From assembly GCA_947579605.1 (NCBI GenBank), contig OX388314.1:26298000-26361999 (forward strand): 64,000 bases of DNA. The letters run 5' to 3'. Positions within the stretch are counted from its first letter, which is position 1, and every line of letters begins with the position of its first letter. This document shows positions 1 to 12,600 of the stretch, in pieces. The stretch is from Athripsodes cinereus. Lineage: Eukaryota; Arthropoda; Insecta; Trichoptera; Leptoceridae. A program made the translations under genes and the position numbers. The notes beneath the pieces are model-generated. The model made no database searches. It had not been told where the DNA came from and was given only the letters and a program-made list of their open reading frames with translations.

Positions 1-1220
1 CCTATATTTTTTTTTTTTTGTCTCTTTTCCTCAAATCCCTTATCATTACAAGTTATTCTGAAGACGCGATGATGTGACTCTTTTCTTTATAATATTACGT
101 TTCCCTAACAGTACAACGTTTTATTTTAATTTTTGTCGTTTGTTTTTTTATTTTCCTTAGCCATGGTAAAATTTCCTCCTAGAGACGCCCCAGGCCCGGT
201 AGTATATATTTTTTTTAAACCCATAAATCTTTGTCCATAATTCTACGCCCCTTCTGGTCAAACCCCATATGGTCAATATCTCCCAAAGGACGTGGACTCC
301 TAAGTTGCCCAACTTGCGCGTCTAATTTATTTAAAGTTCTCACTTTCTTATTTCGTGTCTACCCCTTCCGAACACATCGTGGATCGCCAAGGTACATCCT
401 GTCTTACATTCTCCACGCCAAGAAAAAACCCCTGAGAAAAAAATATATCTATGTAATCAAGATTTTATTTTTCTCCGGCAATGAATTTATGTATTCACGG
501 CTACCCTTATTTAGACTACCAATTATGATGAATAATGATTTTTTTTTTCGGCCAGCTTTCACAATTTCATACCCGGATTTATTTTTCAATTCTTTTTCTG
601 ATTATCAAAGTCTGTCGCGCCACTGTCCATTTACGACTTCTATTGAAATGGCCTCAGTGGGTGACATCTTTACAAAATTCTCCGAAAAGACATTTTTTGC
701 TGTTCCATTTTTCTACCTAATTTTAATGTTTATTTAACAAGTAATTTACGACCGTCCCGGTCAAAATTTTAAACTACTTATAAAAAATGTCTGGATTACG
801 TTTCATTCTACAAATTACTGAAGATCTATTTAATTTATTACATCCAAAACACGATTTTAAATTTTTGCTATATCCTCTTCCCACGAATATTATAAGTCAT
901 GTTCTATATCTATTTAGTATTTTTTTTATACCTATCACATAATTCTCATTATGAAATTCGCCAATATTTATCACACATATCAAGGTTATTATTAATTATC
1001 AAACACTTGACATTCACTCCTAGCTTAATTCATTGGTATATCCAGTCTTCCTTTATATCTGGATAATGTGGGGGTAATACCACCTCTCTTTACAAACATG
1101 TTCTAGAGGACAACATAGTGGTGGTGTCATTATGTCCCGATATTCAGGCAGTAACGGGGCTCATTGAAACTCTTCCACTTCGTAGATTGCGAGATGTTTT
1201 GATGGGGCTTTTCCTCTAGT
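1..1220. other. AT-rich stretch, no supported gene
   Basis: Very T-rich on the plus strand. The longest reading frame (231-737) has low-complexity, phenylalanine-rich content with no motif, and I see no splice structure around it. The minus strand has short, stop-broken coding-like stretches that could be an old transposon, but I cannot name one. No RNA gene is recognised here. Confidence 0.4.
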
Positions 1221-1391
1221 CCTGAGTATGAATGCAGCCCACAATGCCAGACAATTAACCACATTGTGAAGTGTCCTCTGTGTGGCTTTGAGTTTGGTTC
1301 GGGAGACCTACATGAAGTTGCCACCTATGCAACCAACTGGCTGAGAAATTTACAGCTAAATCTATTGGGCAAAAATGCCAAAACAATTTAA
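1221..1391 (+). pseudogene. Non-LTR retrotransposon reverse transcriptase, C-terminal remnant
   Basis: A 56-codon open stretch reads CSPQCQTINHIVKCPLCGF...DLHEVATYATNWLRNLQLNL and then a stop. The C-x3-C...H-x4-C arrangement followed by a 'W(L/I)xxL' ending resembles the C-terminal tail of reverse transcriptases in several insect non-LTR families, from memory of such proteins. No catalytic domain lies upstream, so this is a 5'-truncated dead copy. The clade cannot be assigned from this piece. Confidence 0.55.
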
Positions 1392-1544
1392 AAAAAAATA
1401 CTGCTTGAAGAATTATATATAATTTATGTGATAAAATCTAAACATTTTTTTGAGAACAGTCTCTTCTGGCATCCTGTAGATTAAATAATTATTTTTATAC
1501 CTAAATACATATTGGGGCTTATTTGCAGTGAAACTGAATAAAGT

Positions 1545-1640
1545 TGTTCTGTGGTCTGATGGTATATTCTTGAACTTCCAAGAGGAAGATGTGTGGTTCG
1601 AATCTCACCTACAACATATTCCACTTTAGCGTGATGGTGT
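1545..1640 (+). repeat. tRNA-like SINE fragment
   Basis: The segment holds a box-A-like TGGTCTGATGGTAT and, about 45 nt later, a box-B-like GGTTCGAATCTCACC, the internal RNA polymerase III promoter layout of tRNA-derived SINEs. No cloverleaf with a paired acceptor stem can be drawn, so it is not called as a functional tRNA gene. Confidence 0.45.
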
Positions 1641-1730
1641 ATTTTGTCCTATTAAAAACTTAAATTCATCTTTGAAAAAATTGTAACGAATTTGCTTGAA
1701 GTTGGCCAAAGGTTTGAATTTCAATCAAAA

Positions 1731-2507
1731 ATGTTTATTTATTTATTCATTCTTTACTGTACATTGATTACAAACAATTACTTAAAAGGTACACAGATAC
1801 ATTCAAATTAGATACAATCATGTTAATGTTATATTTATTTATTCATTCTTTACTGTACATTGATTACAAACAATTACTTAAAAGGTACACAGATACATTC
1901 AAATTAGATACAATCATGTTAATGTTATATTTATTTATTCATTCTTTACTGTACATTGATTACAAACAATTACTTAAAAGGTACACAGATACATTCAAAT
2001 TAGATACAATCATGTTAATGTTATATTTATTTATTCATTCTTTACTGTACATTGATTACAAACAATTACTTAAAAGGTACACAGATACATTCAAATTAGA
2101 TACAATCATGTTAATGTTATATTTATTTATTCATTCTTTACTGTACATTGATTACAAACAATTACTTAAAAGGTACACAGATACATTCAAATTAGATACA
2201 ATCATGTTAATGTTATATTTATTTATTCATTCTTTACTGTACATTGATTACAAACAATTACTTAAAAGGTACACAGATACATTCAAATTAGATACAATCA
2301 TGTTAATGTTATATTTATTTATTCATTCTTTACTGTACATTGATTACAAACAATTACTTAAAAGGTACACAGATACATTCAAATTAGATACAATCATGTT
2401 AATGTTATATTTATTTATTCATTCTTTACTGTACATTGATTACAAACAATTACTTAAAAGGTACACAGATACATTCAAATTAGATACAATCATGTTAATG
2501 TTATATT
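1731..2507. repeat. 96-bp minisatellite, about 8 copies
   Basis: A 96-bp unit is repeated about eight times; the seven complete copies between 1820 and 2491 look identical, followed by 16 bp of an eighth copy. Because 96 is divisible by three and the unit has no stop in one frame, the array creates an artificial 248-codon reading frame that is not a gene. The reverse complement of the unit (TACCTTTTAAGTAATTG, then GTACAGTAAAGAATGAATAA) matches the tails of the non-LTR elements ending near 49026 and 49340, so the array appears to be an amplified retrotransposon tail. Confidence 0.95.
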
Positions 2508-2576
2508 GTATGTTTGTAATTTGTGTATTGTGTTGTCAGTTTTCTGTGAGTGTCTCTATGAAATAAAAAAAAAAAA
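2508..2576 (+). repeat. 3' end of a non-LTR retrotransposon with poly(A)
   Basis: The stretch ends GTGTCTCTATGAAATAAAAA with about 14 A residues. It resembles the 3' end of the element at 6624-8222, which reads GTGTCTCTATGTAATAAATA. It directly follows the 96-bp array, so the array sits inside or against the tail of this element. Confidence 0.5.
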
Positions 2577-4214
2577 AATATTTATTAAGTACAAACGCCA
2601 ACAAGCTCAACACATATGTACATCTTATAAAATATATTAGAAAACAGAAAACATGAACAATGCTTACTTATTATAACCAAAACAGAAATCAAATTTTTAT
2701 AATTTTTTATATTATAACTATTTATTTTTATCGCATCTGTAAACAATATTTCATATTTTATGCATGGAATTTTCTAAATATTCTACATTACCAAGTTTTT
2801 TAATCATAGAAAAAAAATATTCTTAATTTAGGTATCTGACAGAAATAGTGTGATTTGTGATAATATTTTTTAATGCTCAATATTATTTATATCTTACATG
2901 TTACACAGTGTTTCTGAAAGGGGCGTTAAAGAGTGAAAGAAAAAATACAAACTTGTGATTCATGTTGAAATTTTGTTTAAGTTATTGAGGCAATAAAAAT
3001 AAGGGTTGTAGGAGAAAAATTTTGCTATGACATTTACGAGCCAATTTTCATTAGGAAATATTTAATTGTTGCGTGTATGCGGAAACATAAAATAATTATT
3101 AAATGATAAATTTAGTATACATGATGAGTAAATGGGTGGACAAAAGTGTAAAGAAGGACCAAACGATTGAATTTGTTGTTTTTTCTTGTTTCATTTTTCT
3201 GCCTCTATGGTGAAAAAATTCATAAAAGTTGGCAACATTCTCATCGTCATATTGGGTAAAGAGAATAGCAAATAAATATATATTTTACAAAGACAGAAAA
3301 ATATATGATTTTTTACATATGTATATTCATACTTTTTACACCTTTCATAAAATTACAATGTTGCCATATTAAACAAAGTATAAATAACTTCTAAGTATCT
3401 GTACCAAAATAGTTCATAAAAAAGTTATAATAATTTTTAATATCTATGGCTTAATAATAGTTTATGCGTACCTCCTCACACAAATCAGGATATATTGCGC
3501 AACAAAATCATTGAAACAATGTTATAAATTGTATTTATTTATCTCTGCAAATAATGAAACGCATATCGGTGTGACAGCTAAACAGCCTTTTTGCTGGTCC
3601 TATTATAACATAATATGATATTATTCAAATTTATTAATGTCAACTGAACTATTAAATATTCATAAATATGTCAAAATTTTATAAGTTTAATTTACATTTT
3701 TTTCTGCACATAGACAAACACACAAAAGAGATTTAATAAAACCGATGCGTTTCTTACAATAAGACAATACAAACTAGTCTATCCTATATAGTATTACATT
3801 AATAGTATTTGATATATACTTTTTAAATTAATATTTTTATGTTACATTAACTCACGTTGTGTACATTTTCTAATATGACATAACATGCATAGACAATTCA
3901 CACATTATAATATGTCTCATGTTAGTCCAATTTTATTTCTAATTTATTATATTGTGCCCTGTTCCTATGAAGGCAAGCCTAATTATCTTATTAAATGTTA
4001 GGTTAATTAAATTAAATTATTGTTATTATTAGTATTAAATAAATTGTACTTAATTGAACTGTAAATTATTGAATAATTAAAATTTCAGTGTGATTGTTTT
4101 ATGCCAAAATTTTAAATACATAGGTAGGTACTTTAAAAGATTATGTATCTAGGAAAAATATTAACTCTATGGTGTGAACTTATAAAAATTATTTTAGATT
4201 CTCATAATCATTTT
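2577..4214. other. AT-rich intergenic DNA
   Basis: No reading frame with recognisable content and no structured RNA was seen. The stretch is dominated by A/T runs. Confidence 0.5.
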
Positions 4215-4290
4215 TTAAAGTCTGTTGTCTGATGAGTCTTGAATTTCTGAGTGGGAAGTCCATGGTTTGAATTCCTTTGCTAACTTTTTT
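4215..4290 (+). repeat. tRNA-like SINE fragment
   Basis: A box-A-like TGTTGTCTGATGAGTCTTG and a box-B-like GGTTTGAATTCC are spaced as in tRNA-derived SINEs. The body decays into AT-rich sequence. Confidence 0.35.
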
Positions 4291-4434
4291 CACCTTCTGG
4301 ATAAAAGCTGTCATTTCTGTATGAGAGCGTTTGTGGTGCATATGAATTTTTCAAATACCCAGATCTATTACAGAAATAAAAAATCTTCTTCAGTTTTTGA
4401 ACAATCAAAACACACGTATATTATGTGTGTTATC

Positions 4435-4520
4435 TTGAACAATCAGTTATGCAGTTATTTTGAACAATCAGTTATGCAGTTATTTTGAACAATCAGTTAT
4501 GCAGTTATTTTGAACAATCA
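4435..4520. repeat. 25-bp tandem repeat, about 3.4 copies
   Basis: The unit TTGAACAATC AGTTATGCAG TTATT starts at 4435, 4460 and 4485, with a partial copy from 4510. The copies are identical. Confidence 0.95.
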
Positions 4521-4806
4521 TAACATACATTTGCATGTTTATATGAACCACACCGAGCACAATGTACAAATGGAGGATTAAACAATATATGACATATAGT
4601 TAATTCCTTGATATGAACAATATTTTTTCTGTGTAAGGAATTTCTTTAGTACATTTGATTATTACTTCATCGGTCAGTAGCTTGTATCATTTGCAAAAAT
4701 GCAATAACATATTAACTTTAATACATTCGTTCTTAAAAACACGAGGTGACTATTTGAAATATTCAAAGTTGAATATGGAAATGGAAAAGTTGTAAAAATT
4801 ATTTGT

Positions 4807-6623
4807 CACTTTGAATTATTTGTAACTGTGACGTCACATCTTACAAAGTAAAACAACATCTAGCTATCGCCACTCAGATTGAAAACTGAGTTGCAAGTTA
4901 AAAATTACCCTTAATGTTTTCAGTGCGATCCCTTGTTTCATAATAATCAAACATGGCAAAGAAATTCCTTACACAAAAAAAACATGCAATTATTGCATTG
5001 TAAATGTCACCAATAGTGTAACAATTTTTTATATATTAACATTAAGCACTTTATTTTGTTTCTAGTCCAACATGTAATACATTTTGCGTTACATTAGTCA
5101 ATTTCAATGTTACCGTGATTACTTAACATAAACTACAGTTGAGAGCTATTACAAGATCAATCTCATATTTTGCTGTATCTTTAGTAATAACACACAATCT
5201 CTAAATTAGGAGAAAATCAAATATTCAAGTTCAAAGTACTCGGCAGCCTGATGGTAGAGTCTCGGACTTTTAATTGAAAGATTCTAGTTTGGATTCCATC
5301 TGCTGCGAACCTATCACTCTACCTTCATGATACAAGCAGATTACTTATTGTGAGGGTATTAAGGGTTTATTTCAAATCCAAATTTATCTTCAAAAATAAA
5401 ACTAAAGAGACAATCATCCTGGCATAATTTTTTTTAAATTTGGCATTTTGAAAATATAAGTTTAGCCTACACATACTAATTGACTAAAAAAATTTATTGA
5501 AAATAACATTTTTTTAAGTTTTTCAAAACCATTTTATTCTTTTACACTTTGCTAATCAAATGGTGTTTATGTAAAACTTAAAATATGCAAATTTAGAGTT
5601 CTTTCTGTATTGTCCTGATGCGGCTTTTTGTCCATTCCCTCAATCCAGGACTGATAAAATATGATAATGCCTACAGAAAAAAATACATCCCGTTATCTGT
5701 TAAAAATTATGACAATCAGTTTTGTATGGATTGATGGAATGGATTAAGATGAGATTGAGCATGTGCATTTTCGTGAGATAATAAATATATTTGTGTTTAA
5801 GCTGTCTTGTATAATAATAATAATAATTGTTTTACATTTAAACACCAAGTGTATAAATAAACCAAAAGAATATTGATGTTTTAAACAAAATAAAAACTAT
5901 TTATGTCACATGAGTCTATTAATGTTTTGATATGTTATTTATTTAACAAGGATTGCCAACTAATCGAAGATCAAATCTCAAAATACTCACTTACCATCAA
6001 GGCATATCCCACTACTAGGGTAGCCAGCATCCGTGCCAATGAAAAATGAAACTTTGATGGGTGGCAAAGCTCATCACTGAATTTATGATGTAAATTTTCT
6101 TTATTTTTTCCAACACCTGCTTTTTACAGGACATTTGAAAACTTACCGAAAAGAGCGGGAAACCAATTCTTTGCCGGGTGTTCCATGGAAAATACTTCAC
6201 TTTGAAATTAAATCCAGATATTGATTATATAATGTTATGTCTCAAAAATATCTTGATGATTGGTCAAAACCAGCATCGTTCTTTCATGCACAACGGCCCG
6301 GATTTCCTTCTTTCACAATACATTGTTTCTATGACAACAATAAACAGCATTTGGAAAGTCGTGGAAAGAGGTGAATAGAGGAGGCTGGTTTTTGTTCTGT
6401 GTTCCCGGAAGGAACATTAGAGAGTGATTGGAAGAAGGCGTGCTGTTTGTATGGGAGCGTTTGTTATATATTGTCGGTGGATCCATGAAACCTCGTATGT
6501 GTCAGTTTACCAAAAATGGGATACCTATTGATACTAAATTATTCGTCTCGTCGAGTCGCATCTGCCAATGAAATGCCCCGCATGCTGAGATATCAGCAGA
6601 AAAAGTTATTGAGAGGAATTACA
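4807..6623. repeat. Segmental duplication, unit 1, 5' flank
   Basis: This stretch is nearly identical to 20591-20858 plus 25689-27131 and 27626-27722. The second copy is interrupted by an LTR element and a hAT-like MITE that are absent here. It is the upstream part of the tandem unit that ends with LIP-A (unit 1) or LIP-B (unit 2). It contains no convincing gene; short open frames such as 6015-6200 occur in both copies but lack codon-level support. A tRNA-like SINE lies at about 5240-5340 and a minus-strand copy of the dispersed 'GGCTACCCC' repeat at about 6000-6150. Confidence 0.9.
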
Positions 6624-8222
6624 TCACTTGCTCAAGGAAAAAGGCAAATTCCATAAGAAATGGAAAAAGTTTGGAAATTCCATTGATTATCAAACATTTA
6701 AGTGCCTTCTAGTGCGATCTGAGAAGAGTCTGGATGAATGTTATAAAAGGTATACGGAGAGCATAGAGAGAACATTAAATTTAAAAAATAAAACATTAAC
6801 ATCTTCTAAACTCTTTGGAGTATGTAAAGTCTAAATGGGGTACAACTAATTCAATTCCAAATTGCATGCATCTAGGTGATGTTCACGCTGAAAGTGGGTC
6901 TGATATCGCTGAACTTTTTTCTGAATACTTTGCATCCGTGTTTAATGACGTGTCTCGGGGTAGTTCTAATGAAAATAATAATGCTTTAAAACAAGCTAAT
7001 TCGTTGGGGATCTTCAATTTGCCTATAACTGACATTGCTAGACAACTTAGTAGGCTAGATCCTAACAAGGGTGCTGGTCCTGATGAAATACCTCCTATTT
7101 TCATAAAGGAGTGCGCCGCTGAACTCTCAATACCACTTCACATTATTTTTAATAGATCACTTAGCGAGGGTGTTTATCCTGATCTCTGGAAGGTGGCAAT
7201 GATAACTCCTATTTTCAAATCAGGAGACCAAAGCGATGTTGCTAACTACCGGCCAATTAGTATTTTATCATGCATCTCAAAGGTTTTTGAGAAACTTGTG
7301 TACGAAAGACTTTTTGCCCACCTTCAATGCCATAGTTTTCGGGCTCATTACACTGACATAGCAATGCGTGCAAATAAAAGGCTGGGATTTATCAATCGGG
7401 TTTCGCGTAAGTTTAAAAGAACGGAGAGCTTCAAAATTTTGTATTTTTCACAGGTGCGTAGTATATTAGAATACAACTCTCTGATATGGTCTCCCATGTA
7501 TGATGTGCATATCAAAGCTCTTGAAAGAGTTCAAAAACGTTTTATGAGAAATTTGTCTTATAAAGCTGGACAAAGTAGACTTTTGATGTGTTACGAGGAT
7601 CGTCTTACTTTTTTCAATATGGATAAACTAAGGGATAGGAGAATTCTTGCTGACCTCACCATGCTTCACAAGGTAGTAAACGGTAGTGTGGATACGGCGT
7701 CAGTCAGTTTATTAAACTTTATGCCACAAATCCCCGTCTTCGCAACCTCAAAACTTTTCTACCGGATAGACACAATAATAACACCAGTCAGAACAATCCT
7801 ATCAGCAGAATGTGTAAATTTTATAATCTTCTATGTTCACATCGCGTTGCGGGGGTGGATGTCTTTGGTGACTCGCTGGCGGGGTTCAGGAAATGTATTG
7901 CTTCCAACTTGAGTGTGTTTGGTGGTTGAATTTATGTGTGTGTATTGTTTTTTTTTTCTAAAATGATATTTTTTCCTTACAGTAGTTTAATGTAACAGGC
8001 GCATGTTTAGTGTGAGTCCGGTTAAACTGTACTTGCATTGGTCGAGCGCTGTTTCTTCATCTCCAATTGTTGCCATTTTGTATATGTGGTTTATACTTTA
8101 ATATGTATGCTGTAGACACGCCTAATTGATGGGTTGGCCTGATCAGATCTACATTATTCTCTCTTTTTGTTTTTCATATATGTTTTGTCAACCTCCTGTG
8201 TGTGTCTCTATGTAATAAATAA
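6624..8222 (+). pseudogene. Jockey/CR1-like non-LTR retrotransposon, 5'-truncated and internally deleted
   Basis: Codons from 6628 (KFHKKWKKFGNSIDYQTFK...) are separated by a frameshift near 6815-6830 from a 365-codon frame ending at 7912. That frame has the early reverse transcriptase blocks (DPNKGAGPDEIPP, then LWKVAMITPIFKSGD, then NYRPISILSCISKVFEK). It then jumps directly to the C-terminal thumb (RANKRLGFINR...ILEYNSLIWSP). The fingers/palm part with the catalytic YADD-type motif is missing, so the enzyme cannot be active, yet the deletion keeps the frame. The 3' UTR ends at about 8222 with GTAATAAATAAATATT, which butts against the opposite-strand ORF1 that follows. Confidence 0.85.
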
Positions 8223-9220
8223 ATATTCCTTTGACGATTGAGTTCTGGGCATGTCAAGCTAGATGCACTGTGGGGTCCTTCACAATTTACACATTTTTTG
8301 ATGGTGGTTGACAAACATTCTTCGCTGAAGTGAGCCTCACCGCATTTGAAACATCGAAGGGCTGATCGGCACTGATTTTTTTGATGTCCATATCTACAGC
8401 AACCAAAACAAAGAACTGTGGGAAAGATGTATTGTTCCGTTATCAAATCATTATGGAAAAGGTAAACATATTCAGGTAGTCTTTGTCCTTTGAAAGTCAG
8501 CACAACTGTTCTGGATGGACTCCACATTACCGATCCGGAAGAGGTATCTTTGTAGTTTAAGCGGCGCGCTCTGATAATTTTGCCGAAACCGTACGGCACT
8601 TCTGCCATTTCTAAAATTTCTTCTATGGTTACATCTGTGGAAATCCCTCTTACCAAGGCTAGTTTTGTTACCTTAAAAGAGGGTATATAGGCTTTGTAGT
8701 TGTTCAAGGTCACAAATTCGGAATTCAAAAAGTTATTTTATATTGGCACGAAGAGGAGAGTTTGCATGTTTCTTACATGCAGCTGATCTGCTGGCTACCC
8801 CACTTGTGGGATTTGCCGTGATGGTATAGTACAGTATAGTAAAAAGTTATTTGCTGCTAAAGCTGACCCAAATGATAAAGAAATCTTGTTTCTGGCCTCA
8901 ACTTTCTCTCCACCTGGTGCTACGCCGGGAACTCTAGAATTATGGAGAAGTTTTCCAAATGCCATGGGATAGATTGGTTTATTAGAGTCCTGGTGTTGAA
9001 TAAACACTAGAAAAGGTCCTGTAGCATTATTATTATACAATGTTACCTTGACCTCATTTGAAGTATTTGAAACGGAAGGAGTCAAAAGAGGCAATTTGCT
9101 GGGGGATTGATACTCATCTGGAGATCTCGGTCTTTTCCTAGGGTCAGGAGGCTCCATTGGAGCCTCCATAGTCGATGGTTCTTGATTATGAAGATATGTT
9201 ATTAAAAATTTAAATATCAA
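8223..9220 (-). pseudogene. Non-LTR retrotransposon ORF1 (CCHC zinc-knuckle protein), split by a SINE
   Basis: On the minus strand, 9220 to 8853 encodes a proline-rich N-terminus (PPDPRKRPRSPDEYQ) and an RRM-like region. After a 102-bp insertion the frame resumes (NSEFVTLNNYKAY...) and runs into three zinc knuckles: C-x2-C-x4-H-x4-C in CFGCCRYGHQKNQC, CFKCGEAHFSEEC and CVNCEGPHSASSLTC. This is the nucleic-acid-binding ORF1 of Jockey-like elements. Its 3' part is cut off at about 8223, where the plus-strand element's tail begins. The last dozen residues before 8174 are read-through into that tail. Confidence 0.85.
8739..8840 (+). mobile_element. Short SINE-like insertion with 12-bp target duplication
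   Basis: Sequence from TATATTGGCACG to CAGTATAGT is bracketed by AAAAAGTTATTT at 8727-8738 and 8841-8852. The insert carries CTGGCTACCCCACTTGTGGG and ends in GTATAGTACAGTATAGT. Related copies occur at about 41815-42035 and 51097-51340. The long target duplication and simple repeated tail suggest retrotransposition by a non-LTR machinery. Confidence 0.85.
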
Positions 9221-9512
9221 ATGTCAAATAGAACACTATGTTGATGAACAATTGTATGTATTGAAAACAACACTGATTACAATTATTGATGAATCAACAT
9301 TTTTTTGCACACACTATCCACAACTGTTTATATTATCTTGATATAAATAATTTAAAACACTTTATTAAAATAATGCAATTATTTGTTTATTTTTAGAGTA
9401 AATGCATTAAATCAATTTCTATCAACAGACACTTTGTTTAGCTACCTACTTATCAACACCGTTGCTAAGCAAACATCATCATATTATTGCTTTAAACAAT
9501 ACTTATATTTTT

Positions 9513-9578
9513 TTTATCTGAATCTGTGCAGTTGATATAATGTAATCAGAAAAACCTTTTTATCATTTTATATAAATA
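9513..9578 (+). promoter_or_regulatory. LIP-A core and proximal promoter
   Basis: TATAAATA at 9571-9578 lies 46 bp before the start codon. Upstream is a block (TTATCTGA, then GTGCAGTTGATATAATGTAATC) shared with LIP-B and, with small changes, LIP-C. TTATCT is a GATA-factor type site; its use is inference. Confidence 0.65.
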
Positions 9579-9616
9579 GGTGTTAATGATTTTTTTCCGT
9601 TACTTCTGTTGTTGAA

Positions 9617-12600
9617 ATGTTAATATTAGGTTTCTGTCCCGTTATCTTTGTGGGAAGTATAGCTGCAGTGCTAGGGGGCCACTCTCCTCATGGAGAGGAG
9701 GCCCTGGCATCACTGGCTGCAGAATATGGACCCTTCTCTGATAATATCATAGAAGATGCAAAATTGGACGTGGTATGAATAAATCATATATTTTGTATTT
9801 ACATCATCTTACCCATCAACGCTTAACTCCAGAGCACAAGGGAGAAACCAGCCTCCTCCATTCAGAGCGTCTCTGTACCATGTACATTATTATAGCGCTT
9901 CTATGTATATATTTAACTCTAATTGTTTTTATTTAGCAGTTGAAATCATTTTACTGTCTATTTCTCATGTTAGATGGGTCTCCTGGATAAATATGGTTAC
10001 GCCGCAGAAGATCATGAAGTGGAGACTGATGATGGTTACCTAGTGACGATGCACAGAATAGCTGGCAAGAAGGGAGAGACTGTTTCTAATAATAAGCCTG
10101 TAGTTTTCCTTATGCATGGAATGTTGAGCTCTTCCGCTGATTGGATCAATACGGGACCTCACAATGATGCATTAGGTAACATATTTTATCCAACCTTTTC
10201 TTGAATATGTGACACGGTACCCCTATTCCTTGCTAAACTCTGTCCCGTTGACAAAACTGTGAGGCGACCACTGTGCTCAACTTTTACCACTGTGAACAAC
10301 TTGTAGAACCCAGCATTCAAATTAATAAAGAGGAGCTTCAGGGGCATTGAGCCAACTCCCTGAGACAGTTACCAGCGGATCCGAAACAGAACCAGCCTGC
10401 TGCCATATTCAGGAGCTAATTGAAAACATTACGGAGTTAGCCACGGAGCCCTTGAGATGGTCATGGATTATTAGATAGATAGATCATATATAAATTGTCC
10501 ATATTACATACATACATACCATCACGCCGCTTCCCTCGCGGGGTAGGCAGAAAGGATCGAGCGCCACTTCCTTCTATCCTTGCATACATCTTTCGCTTCC
10601 GTCACTGTCATACAATTCCTCATGCATGCTCTCCTGTTCAATGTGCTCAACACGTGACCTTCCTGTAGGATTTGATTTAAATGATCTTGCCATTTAATCC
10701 TAGGACGTCCACGTCTCCGAGCACCATTCCTCTTAGCCAAATATATCTTCTTAGTCATTCTGTCCTCATTCATTCTTTCCACGTGCCCAAACCATCTTAA
10801 CTTATTTTTATTATTATTATATGTTTACAGAAAATATTAAAGTAAGACTAGAAGCATTTGTTAATTTATTTCAGGATATGTATTGGCTAATGAAGGTTAT
10901 GATGTTTGGATGGGCAATGCACGTGGTAACTATTACTCTCGGAAGCACGCCTCTTTGGATCCTAATAGCACAACATTCTGGAAGTTCAGTTGGCATGAAA
11001 TTGGCTTCTATGATGTTGCTGCCATGATTGATTATGCTTTGGCAGTTACAAGACAAGAAAAGTTACATTACATTGGTCACTCGCAAGGAAGTACAGCTTT
11101 TTTCGTCCTCATGTCGCAGAAACCTCAATATAATAAGAAAATCAAACTGATGCAAGCTTTGGCTCCCGCTGCATACATGTCAAATGCAAAGAGTCCTCTT
11201 GTAAGAGCTATAGCTCCATATATAAATAGTCTTGAAGTAAGTTTTCCGTAGTATTTTATTACAACCGTATTATTCATTGGACATCCATGAGTTTCTGACT
11301 TTGATTATGTATTGCAGATTGCTTTGAAAGTTCTAGGAATAAATGAGATTGGTTCAAATAGAAAATTCTATGAAACAGTTGGAATAAAAATCTGTCAAGA
11401 CGGCTCCATCTTACAACCACTCTGTACAAATATATTATTTTTGTTTGGAGGATTCAACAAAGAACTGTTTAATACTGTAAGTATTGAAAATACATACTAA
11501 ATTCAATCTGGATTTAGGAATAATAATTATTTATTCGTACCGGCCCTTATTTACGATTTAAATCAAAATCGAAACGACGTTTCTAGACGTGTCTACTTTC
11601 AAAAAATATCATGGCGCGTGAGGAATAATCTAACCTCAAAATGTTTAACATCATGATTTTAGTCATGGATGTGGGAAAACAACAAACGCCATTTTAATAA
11701 TTTGTCGATTCACTTTGAACATACATGAAGTATAAATACTATATCTGCGGGATATTAACCTAATATTTCCCTGCAAGGCTTGCTTTGTCGAGTAAAATAG
11801 CTAGATAGGTACAATTATTAAGTGCGCCTTTATAATTTTAGAATTTTAACTATAAAATTTATATTAATAATTAATTAAGAATGTTCCTAGCAGCTTCTAA
11901 TTATATAGGTTTTTCTCATTATTGTCATTTATGACTTCTCCAACTAAGTTTTATCAAAATATGTGTCATTTATAGAGGGTTACTCCCGGGAATTCCCGCC
12001 CGGGAATTCCCGGGAAAACCCTCTAATTTTTATTTCCCGTTTTCAAATTATTAGTCATGCAGATTGCCATACCGATACCGAAATCTTTGTTTAGTTAACT
12101 GTAATAGTCGTGATAAACTTGTAGAAGCTGACGAATATTTTGATACGAAAAATAATATTAATTACCAATATAAGTGTTATACTTTAAAAAAAAACTTAAT
12201 TATAGCTTCAATGTATTCGTTTGAAAGAAGCATAATTATTCTAAATATAATTCGTAATCGGAGGTGTGTTTGGCCGACAATGTATAAGAATCCTACAATT
12301 TTTCATGTTTTTTTTTACATATTTCGAAAAGTTAGATAGTTCTTAAAAATATTAGTGCGGCCAACTGTCATTTTTTTTTGTTTTATTCATGGATATTAAC
12401 CGATATAAAAAATCTTTTTTTGTCGAAATTTCTCATTTTTTAAAGTCAAAAATCTTTAAAAAGCTTTGCCAAAATCCATAACATTTTTTTGCTTGATAGG
12501 ATGATCAAAAATTAAAAGTTTATATATTTTGTAAACAATTTTTATTTTGATATAACATAGAGTACCTAAATAAATCTCGTCAGTCAGCTATTTAGTTTTT

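Noticed and set aside
231..737. 168-codon open frame near the left edge
   Set aside because: Low-complexity T-rich composition, no motif, no splice context and no relation to neighbours.
1820..2566. 248-codon open frame of repeated MLMLYLFIHSLLYIDYKQ units
   Set aside because: It is created by a 96-bp minisatellite whose unit is divisible by three; the DNA is a retrotransposon tail in antisense.
6015..6378. Short frames conserved between 6.0-6.4 kb and 26.6-27.0 kb
   Set aside because: The identity reflects the recent segmental duplication and a dispersed repeat, not coding constraint.
6624..9220. A single retrotransposon with a twin-priming inversion joining the RT (plus) and ORF1 (minus)
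   Set aside because: Twin priming would place the inverted 5' part to the left of the sense 3' part; here the sense tail abuts ORF1, so two insertions fit better.
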